DNA of 9,867 nucleotides from UBA11136 sp964482135. GTDB lineage: Bacteria > Pseudomonadota > Alphaproteobacteria > UBA11136. The notes beneath the pieces are model-generated. The model had not been told where the DNA came from and made no database searches. It saw only the letters and a list, made by a program, of their open reading frames with translations. The stretch is from NCBI GenBank assembly GCA_964482135.1, contig CAYZWF010000055.1, positions 1-9,867 of the forward strand, in the 5' to 3' direction. Positions within the stretch are counted from its first letter, which is position 1, and each line of letters begins with the position of its first letter. The position numbers and the translations under genes are program-made. Positions 5,122 to 9,867 of the stretch are shown in pieces.

Positions 5122-6036
5122 TCAAGCCAGGGGCCAGACCAGAACCCGGTTACGCCCGGCTTTTTTCGCCGCGTAAAGAGCCTGATCCGCGTTCTCGAGG
5201 GACATCTTCGCCGGACAGTCCGGCAGCAAATCCGCAACCCCGAAGGATGCGCTGACGTGTAAATTCTTTTTCTTTCCCACCGCGATCGGCTTGCGCTTTA
5301 AGCCCCGGCGCAAACGGTCAAGAACCGTCTTGGCCCTGTCGATGGCGGTATTGGGAAACAACAGCACGAACTCCTCACCGCCATAGCGGAACACCTGATC
5401 GTAGTTTCTTAAGTGCCCCAGAGTATATCCGGCGACGACTTCCAGCACCTTGTCACCGGCCTGGTGGCCGTATGTGTCGTTGATGCTTTTGAAGTGATCG
5501 AGGTCCATCATCCCGACGCAGCACGGCTGACCATTGCGCCGGGCACGTTCCTGCTCATCTTCAAAGCGCGCCTGCATGGCGGTACGCGTCAATACGCCGG
5601 TCAAGGGGTCGGTATGACGTAACATGTCCCATGATTCGCTCAACAACTTGCGAACGCTCTGACGAAAGCAGCCAATGCTCTCGACGAAGGCTTCGTATTG
5701 GGCGATCCCCACATCTTCTTTATCTCTGATAGTGCGGGACAACTCATGGGCCAGGCCATGCATGTGTTCGTGGTGTTTTCCTATGGCCCTGAAATCGGGA
5801 TGATCACGCAGATGGGGGTGGACCTTGCCGTAGTACCAACGGCCGAAGGCGGTTTTTTTGTAAGCATCGGCATTTAAATCCGAAGCCTTTGGCTTGGTGC
5901 GGCACACCAGCATTTTTCTGAAACGGTTGGTCCAGTCACGGTGGGCATCCAGGGCACGCCCTAATTCGTGAACCACCTCCTCCGCTTCCTCGGTGTTGAG
6001 AAGAGGGAACGCTTTTTTGTTTTTTTTCTTTGCCAT
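5122..6036 (-). CDS. CZB-GGDEF diguanylate cyclase (DgcZ-like)
   Basis: This 304-residue cytoplasmic protein should make cyclic di-GMP from two GTP. The N-terminal region (about 20-110) resembles the chemoreceptor zinc-binding (CZB) domain of E. coli DgcZ/YdeH: RALDAHRDW with His32, TAFGRWYYG at 62-70, and HHEHMHGLAHEL with His89, His91 and His93. DgcZ has Cys in the FGRW motif; here that position is Thr62. The linker DPLTG leads into a GGDEF domain with MMDLDHFK (metal-binding Asp178), the product-inhibition I-site RNYD (210-213) and active-site GGEEF (219-223), so catalysis and feedback inhibition look intact. Start ATG 6036 is chosen for GGAGGA just upstream; a longer frame from 6168 adds 44 residues not seen in DgcZ. 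It is convergent with the phosphofructokinase gene (45 bp apart). DgcZ activity is repressed by zinc; whether that holds here is open. Confidence 0.9.
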   Translation of the reverse strand: MAKKKNKKAFPLLNTEEAEEVVHELGRALDAHRDWTNRFRKMLVCRTKPKASDLNADAYKKTAFGRWYYGKVHPHLRDHPDFRAIGKHHEHMHGLAHELSRTIRDKEDVGIAQYEAFVESIGCFRQSVRKLLSESWDMLRHTDPLTGVLTRTAMQARFEDEQERARRNGQPCCVGMMDLDHFKSINDTYGHQAGDKVLEVVAGYTLGHLRNYDQVFRYGGEEFVLLFPNTAIDRAKTVLDRLRRGLKRKPIAVGKKKNLHVSASFGVADLLPDCPAKMSLENADQALYAAKKAGRNRVLVWPLA

Positions 6037-6175
6037 GACTCCTCCAAAGCCGTCCGGTTTCAGAGTCTGCTTGAAAAATTTGGCGGCCTTCTGTGCCTTT
6101 GCCGAAGGAACGACAGAGTAAATTAAAAGCCGTAGCTCTGGGAAAAAAAGCAGACGTCCGGACGACAATATCCGT

Positions 6176-6201
6176 CAATGGTTAATTCCAGGTAACCATT
6201 G
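6176..6201. repeat. 9-bp inverted repeat upstream of the cyclase gene
   Basis: CAATGGTTA (6176-6184) and TAACCATTG (6193-6201) are a perfect inverted repeat with an 8-bp spacer. It lies between the cyclase gene and the hom 3' copy, about 140 bp before the preferred cyclase start. There is no T-run, so an operator for a dimeric regulator is more likely than a terminator. Confidence 0.5.
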
Positions 6202-6210
6202 CAGGATTCT

Positions 6211-6256
6211 TTAAACCGCCTCCATGCGGATCATCACCGGCGTTTCCTCCACCGCA
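6211..6256 (-). pseudogene. Second, partial copy of the hom 3' end
   Basis: These 46 bp match the true hom 3' end (6667-6712) at 44 positions and include the TAA stop. The minus strand encodes AVEETPVMIRMEAV and stop, against AVEEAPVMIRMEAV in the intact enzyme. One mismatch is synonymous (GTT/GTG), the other changes Ala to Thr. Upstream, DLVAVEE still resembles hom ALDAVEE, but homology then fades. The fragment has no start of its own. It is in frame with, and 25 codons beyond, the stop of the small exported-protein gene. Confidence 0.85.
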
Positions 6257-6288
6257 ACTAAATCAGGCGCGTCCGTGTCCTCGCCTCG

Positions 6289-6657
6289 TCACGGCGCTCC
6301 CTGTTCACGCGTCACCCGGTATCCCGCCTTTTCCAGATTTTCGATGAATTCGGTGGTATTTGCGGAAACATCCAGGATACGGCCCATCCTGTCTTCCTCT
6401 AAAGGATCGAGAGCACTCGCACTCAGGAACTCGTGGCGGCGTGGCGGCATACCGGGCGGTGGAAGCGCGGTGCTGACCAGAACTCCTGGAGCATCGACCA
6501 TGCGAAGAACCGGGTGATCCTCCCGATACACCATATAAACCGCCGCATCGCTCTTCTCTCCGGCCTCAACGGCGCCGGAAATAAGGAAAAAAGCGCAGAA
6601 TACGCCAGCCCTGTAGATAGAGTTCATACACCCGTATCTTTCGCCGCGCGCCGGCAT
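6289..6657 (-). CDS. Small exported protein of unknown function in the hom operon
   Basis: The frame gives 122 residues. An N-terminal signal peptide (Arg-containing n-region, then AGVFCAFFLISGAVEA, cleavage probably after EA near residue 32) predicts a periplasmic mature protein of about 90 residues. The mature part has VYMVYREDHPVLRMVDAPGV, then a Pro/Arg-rich turn LPPPGMPPRR, and a helical end (ANTTEFIENLEKAGYRVTRE). No conserved cysteine pair, lipobox or known motif is visible and I do not recognise the family. Start ATG 6657 is preferred because AAGGGGGG lies immediately upstream and overlaps the hom stop; ATG 6627 would also leave a complete signal peptide. Only 9 bp separate it from hom, so it is probably translated from the hom mRNA. 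It is bracketed by the two copies of the hom 3' end. Confidence 0.7.
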   Translation of the reverse strand: MPARGERYGCMNSIYRAGVFCAFFLISGAVEAGEKSDAAVYMVYREDHPVLRMVDAPGVLVSTALPPPGMPPRRHEFLSASALDPLEEDRMGRILDVSANTTEFIENLEKAGYRVTREQGAP

Positions 6658-6666
6658 GCGCCCCCC

Positions 6667-7989
6667 TTACACCGCCTCCATGCGGATCATCACCGGCGCT
6701 TCCTCCACCGCATCCAGCGCCGCGATTTTCGCCAGTGCTTCGACCATGGCGGCTTCCCGCGTCTCGTGGGTGGTCATGACTACCGTCACCGAATCCGAAG
6801 GCGCGTCGGCGCGGCCATGCTGGAGCATGGATTCCATGGAGATGTCGCCGTCGCGCAGGATGGCGGAAATATCGGCGATGACGCCGGGCCGGTCGGCCAC
6901 GCTGAGGCGCAGGTAATAGGCCCCACAGTGGTTTTCCATGGGCGCCGAAGCCACGTCCTCCAGTTCCGCCACCGGACGCCCGAAAGCGGGAATACGCAGA
7001 CCCCGCGCAATATCCACAATATCGGCAATCACGGCCGAGGCCGTGGGAAGAGCGCCGGCGCCCGCGCCCTCGAACATGGTGGGGCCGACGAAATCGCCCT
7101 CCACCGCCACCGCGTTGAGGACTCCCTCCACATGGGCCAGCGGCGCGCCGGCGGGAATGAGACAGGGATGGACGCGCTGTTCCACCCCGCCCCCACCCTC
7201 GCCGCCACCATCTCCGTTCAGCCGCCGCGTGATACCCAACAGTTTGATGCGATAGCCCAACTCCTCGGCGCAGGCGATATCGCGCGAGGTGATATGGCGG
7301 ATACCTTCCATATGGATGCCGTCGAAATTGACCGCGCAGCCATAGGCCACGGCGGTGAGCAAGGCCAGCTTGTGGGCGGCGTCCACGCCATCCACATCGA
7401 AGCTGGGGTCGGCCTCGGCATAGCCCAGCGCTTGCGCCTCGGCCAGAACCTCGTCGAATTCCTTGCCGGTGTCGCGCATGGCCGAGAGGATATAGTTACA
7501 GGTGCCGTTCAAAATCCCCGTGATACGGGCGATGTGGTTGCCCGCCAGCCCCTCGCGCAGGGCCTTGATGATGGGAATGCCGCCCGCCACCGCCGCCTCA
7601 TAGGCCAGCGCCACCCCCGCCTGTTCGGCGCTTCCCGCCAGTTCCATGCCGTGATGGGCCAACAGCGCCTTATTGGCCGTGACCACGTGGCGGCCCTTGG
7701 CCATGGCCGCTTCACAGACCTCGCGGGCGATGCCATCGGAACCGCCGATAAGCTCCACCACCACGTCCGCTTGCGCTTCGTCCACCATTTTCAGGGCGTC
7801 GTCGAAACAGGCGATGTTGTCCAGCGCCACGCCACGGTCGCGCCCCGTATCGAGATCGGCGACAGCCACCACGCGCAAGGGGAGCCCCGCGCGCTCCGCC
7901 AACAGCTCCCCCTGTTGGTGGAGCAGCTGCAGCGTCCCGGTACCCACCGTGCCAAGACCGGCAATAGCGATTTTCAGCTCATCACTCAT
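6667..7989 (-). CDS. hom: Homoserine dehydrogenase
   Basis: Reduces aspartate 4-semialdehyde to homoserine with NAD(P)H, the branch step to threonine and methionine. The 440-residue protein has the Rossmann loop GLGTVGTG (11-18), TANKALL with Lys107, EAAVAGGIPI (131-140), and the family signature from GILNGTCNYI (158-167) to GYAEADPSFDVDGVDAAHKL (189-208), in which Lys207 corresponds to the catalytic lysine. An ACT domain begins near 360 (LRLSVADRPGVIADISAILR), as in the monofunctional enzymes inhibited by threonine. A Gly-rich insert NGDGGGEGGGG (258-268) interrupts the usual ITRR...EQRVHP segment and probably forms a surface loop. The ATG overlaps the alaC stop as ATGA, indicating translational coupling; the stop overlaps the ribosome binding site of the next gene. 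The last 46 bp are repeated 456 bp downstream. Confidence 0.97.
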   Translation of the reverse strand: MSDELKIAIAGLGTVGTGTLQLLHQQGELLAERAGLPLRVVAVADLDTGRDRGVALDNIACFDDALKMVDEAQADVVVELIGGSDGIAREVCEAAMAKGRHVVTANKALLAHHGMELAGSAEQAGVALAYEAAVAGGIPIIKALREGLAGNHIARITGILNGTCNYILSAMRDTGKEFDEVLAEAQALGYAEADPSFDVDGVDAAHKLALLTAVAYGCAVNFDGIHMEGIRHITSRDIACAEELGYRIKLLGITRRLNGDGGGEGGGGVEQRVHPCLIPAGAPLAHVEGVLNAVAVEGDFVGPTMFEGAGAGALPTASAVIADIVDIARGLRIPAFGRPVAELEDVASAPMENHCGAYYLRLSVADRPGVIADISAILRDGDISMESMLQHGRADAPSDSVTVVMTTHETREAAMVEALAKIAALDAVEEAPVMIRMEAV

Positions 7990-9203
7990 GAGGCCACCTG
8001 TTTCTCGTGTTGTTCCACCAGCTTACCGGAATTACGCATGAATGCCTTGATGCTGCGCAGGGCCTGGCGGGTGCGCTGGAGGTTTTCCACCAGGGCGAAA
8101 CGCACATGGTTGTCGCCGTATTCGCCGAAGCCCAGCCCCGGCGCCACCGCCACCTGGGCCTCGCTCAACAACAGCTTGGAAAAATCCACCGATCCCATAT
8201 GGGCGAACTCCGGGGGGATGGGCGCCCAGGCGAACATGGTGGCCTTGGGCAGGGGCACCTCCCACCCCGCCTTGGCCAGACCCTCCACCAGCACGTCGCG
8301 GCGCTCGCGATAGAGGGCGCGAGCCTCCTCCACGCAGTCCTGGGGACCGTTGAGGGCGGCGGCGGCGGCCACCTGGACCGGGGTGAAGGCGCCGTAATCC
8401 ACATAGGACTTGATGCGCGTCAGGGCGGAAATGAGATGCCGGTTGCCGAGACCGAAACCGATACGCCAGCCCGGCATGGAATAGGTCTTGCTCATGGAAT
8501 AGAATTCGATGGCCACGTCCTTGGCGCCGGGCACCTGGAGGATGGAGGGCGGCGGTTCCTCAAAATAAATCTCGGCATAGGCGTTGTCGGAAATCACATA
8601 GAGATCGTGATGACGGCAGAATTCCACCACCCGGGCGTAGAAATCCAGATCCACCACTTCCGCCGTGGGGTTGGCGGGAAAATTGATAATCAGCCCCACC
8701 GGATGGGGCGAACAGGTCGTCACCGCCCGTTCCAGACCGGCCATGAAGTCGATTCCCGGCCCGATGGGCACCGCGCGCACCGTGGCCCCGGCGATGATGA
8801 AGCCGAAGGCGTGAATGGGATAGCTGGGATCGGGCACCATGAAGACATCGCCCGGCGTGGCCATGGCCTGGGCCAGATTGGCCAGCCCCTCCTTGGAGCC
8901 CAGCGTGACGATGGCTTCGGTCTCGGGATCGATATCCACATCGAAGCGGCGCTTGTAATAGCCCGCCACCGCCTTGCGCAGGCCTGGAATCCCGCGCGAG
9001 TTGGAATAGCGGTGGGTGCGCGGATCATTTACCGTTTCAACAAGTTTCTCCACGATATGGGACGGCGTGGCGGAATCGGGATTGCCCATGCCGAAATCGA
9101 TGACGTCCTCACCAGCCGCGCGGGCCTGCGCCTTCACGGCGTTGACCTCGGCGAAGACGTAAGGCGGCAGTCGCTTGATGCGGGAAAATTCGTGCTCGGC
9201 CAT
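7986..9203 (-). CDS. alaC: AlaC-like PLP aminotransferase
   Basis: A 405-residue class I/II (fold type I) aminotransferase. It aligns closely with E. coli AlaC as I remember it: FSRIKRLPPYVF at the N-terminus, DVIDFGMGNPD (33-43), SRGIPGLR (69-76), SKEGLA, PSYPIH (126-131), FPANPT (175-180, PLP-contacting Asn178), SDNAYAEI (205-212), SMSKTYSMPGWRIGF (236-250) with PLP lysine Lys239 and phosphate-binding Arg247, and DNHVRFALVEN near the end with the substrate-carboxylate Arg. AlaC makes alanine from pyruvate and glutamate; alphaproteobacterial members beside hom are often labelled LL-diaminopimelate or aspartate aminotransferase, so substrate choice is uncertain. It is the first gene of the alaC-hom operon. 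ATG 9203 fits the family N-terminus, although only a distant AAGGGT precedes it. Confidence 0.93.
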   Translation of the reverse strand: MAEHEFSRIKRLPPYVFAEVNAVKAQARAAGEDVIDFGMGNPDSATPSHIVEKLVETVNDPRTHRYSNSRGIPGLRKAVAGYYKRRFDVDIDPETEAIVTLGSKEGLANLAQAMATPGDVFMVPDPSYPIHAFGFIIAGATVRAVPIGPGIDFMAGLERAVTTCSPHPVGLIINFPANPTAEVVDLDFYARVVEFCRHHDLYVISDNAYAEIYFEEPPPSILQVPGAKDVAIEFYSMSKTYSMPGWRIGFGLGNRHLISALTRIKSYVDYGAFTPVQVAAAAALNGPQDCVEEARALYRERRDVLVEGLAKAGWEVPLPKATMFAWAPIPPEFAHMGSVDFSKLLLSEAQVAVAPGLGFGEYGDNHVRFALVENLQRTRQALRSIKAFMRNSGKLVEQHEKQVAS

Positions 9204-9262
9204 TTGTGGTCAGACCCTTATGCGCGGTATGCCGGGCGCCCCGGCTCATGAACAGGCGGTAT

Positions 9263-9298
9263 TATGCTGGCGCGCCCTGTATATGCTGGCGCGCCCTG
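9263..9298. repeat. Tandem 17-bp repeat with GGCGCGCC palindromes upstream of alaC
   Basis: TATGCTGGCGCGCCCTG is present exactly at 9263-9279 and 9282-9298 (period 19 bp), each copy carrying the palindrome GGCGCGCC. It lies 60-95 bp upstream of the alaC start, in the 172-bp gap between alaC and the OmpA-like gene. On the minus strand, CATATA and CATAAT sequences within or beside the copies could serve as -10 elements, with a poor -35 (TTGCAG). The repeat may belong to the alaC promoter or be an operator pair. Confidence 0.6.
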
Positions 9299-9349
9299 GG
9301 GCTGCAAGCCTTGTGTCCGCCTCCCGGCGCTTAAATAAGGAAATCCTGT

Positions 9350-9394
9350 CCTAGTAGTCGAGATAAATCCCCACCCTAATAATCGAGATAAATC
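9350..9394. repeat. Duplicated 3' end of the OmpA-like gene
   Basis: CCTAATAATCGAGATAAATC (9375-9394) is the end of the OmpA-like gene; CCTAGTAGTCGAGATAAATC (9350-9369) repeats it 25 bp downstream of the stop. Both read I-Y-L-D-Y-stop on the minus strand, and the two differences are the synonymous third bases GAT/GAC and TAT/TAC. Confidence 0.75.
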
Positions 9395-9867
9395 TCTGTG
9401 CGGCGGTTACCGGCCTCGCCGGCGGGCATGACCTCCAGGTAAATAGGTTCGGAATCCGACTTCGTCCCCACATAGAGGCTCTTGCCCTCGACGCCATACT
9501 TCATCAGGGCCACCGCCACCGAATTTGCGCGGCGCATCGAGACATCGAAATTCACCAGCTGATGCTTCAGCGGGTCCATGTTCCCGGTCCAGCTGCTGGC
9601 GAAGCCGATCACCCGCAGTGTGCCGCCGCTCTTTTTCTGAGATTCGGCGATGCTCTTCAACTGACTGCGGTCGGCCGAAGACAAAGCGGCCGATCCGTTG
9701 TTGAAGCGGATCAACCCCACCTGGGCGGAAACTACCGCGCGGCTGGCGTCGAATTTCTCCATGGAGCTGGGGGCGGTCTTATCCCCGGCCGCGTCTCCAC
9801 GCACCTTCTCCATGACCTTGGCCACGGTGGGGGAAAGTGCAGACTTGTCCGGCGGCGGCGGTGCGGC
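9376..9867 (-). CDS. OmpA-like domain protein, C-terminal part (5' end outside window)
   Basis: The frame is open to the right window edge and gives the last 163 residues. It starts with a Pro-rich linker (AAPPPPDKSALSPT), then a helical segment, then an OmpA/MotB-type domain (about 45-163): VGLIRFNNGSAALSSADRSQ, LRVIGFASSW, SMRRANSVAVALMKYG and the closing NRRTEIYL. Such domains bind peptidoglycan diaminopimelate and tether envelope proteins to the wall. The binding Arg is kept in SMRRANSV, but the usual Asp of the GHTD-like motif is Ser here (GFASS), and an extra segment (WTGNMDPLKHQLVNFD) precedes the RRA helix. Peptidoglycan binding is therefore uncertain. The internal GTG at 9825 is not the start. 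Upstream the linker suggests an exported or lipoprotein N-terminus, which cannot be seen. Confidence 0.75.
   Translation of the reverse strand, partial: AAPPPPDKSALSPTVAKVMEKVRGDAAGDKTAPSSMEKFDASRAVVSAQVGLIRFNNGSAALSSADRSQLKSIAESQKKSGGTLRVIGFASSWTGNMDPLKHQLVNFDVSMRRANSVAVALMKYGVEGKSLYVGTKSDSEPIYLEVMPAGEAGNRRTEIYLDY

Noticed and set aside
5078..5136. Terminator hairpins between the convergent phosphofructokinase and cyclase genes
   Set aside because: CCTGcCAC/GTGCAGG (5078-5095) and GGCCC/GGGCC at the cyclase stop can pair, but stems are short or bulged and no T-run follows on either strand.
6433..8313. 626-codon open frame on the plus strand opposite hom
   Set aside because: It lies antisense to a clearly conserved gene, is His/Arg/Gly-rich without any recognisable domain, and is typical of antisense frames in GC-rich coding DNA.
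8007..9251. 414-codon open frame on the plus strand opposite alaC
   Set aside because: Antisense shadow of the aminotransferase; its composition reflects the reverse of GC-rich codons and it has no domain or good ribosome binding site.
9204..9349. Riboswitch or attenuator in front of alaC-hom
   Set aside because: No leader peptide with Thr/Ile/Met/Ala codon runs and no terminator/antiterminator structure could be recognised in the 146 bp directly upstream.
1..9867. CRISPR array, toxin-antitoxin pair or defence system
   Set aside because: No regularly spaced repeats, no paired small genes with matching motifs and no defence domains were seen; repeats present are two-copy only.

Overview
The window looks like a chromosomal segment of an alphaproteobacterium, possibly Rhodospirillales-like. 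Coding DNA is GC-rich with GC-rich third positions, and the alaC-type aminotransferase, hom and recJ proteins look alphaproteobacterial. The exact taxon cannot be fixed from the sequence alone. Most genes are on the minus strand.

Layout, left to right. (1) 1-348, minus: 3'-truncated gene for a small protein with an acidic Ser/Asp/Gly-rich tail. (2) About 437-845: a scar where the 5' end of an IS3-like orfA (HTH) is joined to a short native-looking coding tail in another frame, ending SQDDIDSMFD. (3) 932-1519, minus: a secreted Sel1-repeat protein. (4) 1712-1787, minus: tRNA-Glu(UUC), preceded by a duplicated promoter-like block. (5) 1912-3720, minus: recJ. (6) 3862-5076, plus: PPi-type phosphofructokinase, divergent from recJ, with a strong promoter and a palindrome at its predicted transcription start. 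(7) 5122-6036, minus: a CZB-GGDEF diguanylate cyclase resembling E. coli DgcZ but lacking the Cys zinc ligand. (8) 6211-6256: a second, partial copy of the hom 3' end. (9) 6289-6657, minus: a small exported protein of unknown function. (10) 6667-7989, minus: hom. (11) 7986-9203, minus: alaC-like aminotransferase, overlapping hom by ATGA. (12) 9376-9867, minus: C-terminal part of an OmpA-like protein.

How the genes relate. alaC, hom and the small exported gene form a tight operon for amino-acid metabolism (pyruvate/alanine transamination; aspartate semialdehyde to homoserine for Thr/Met). From memory, many alphaproteobacteria carry aminotransferase-hom-glpX-recJ in this order. Here no glpX is seen, and the space between hom and recJ holds the exported protein, the cyclase and a reversible PPi-dependent phosphofructokinase that could replace the GlpX fructose-bisphosphatase function.

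The most unusual pattern is that three genes (hom, the OmpA-like gene, the Sel1 gene) have their last codons plus stop codon repeated a short distance downstream. The hom case is a 46-bp repeat at 44/46 identity bracketing another gene. I did not find a complete novel defence or mobile system. The strongest leads are the hom 3' duplication, the IS/native-gene scar, the zinc-ligand-deficient cyclase and the apparent glpX replacement.
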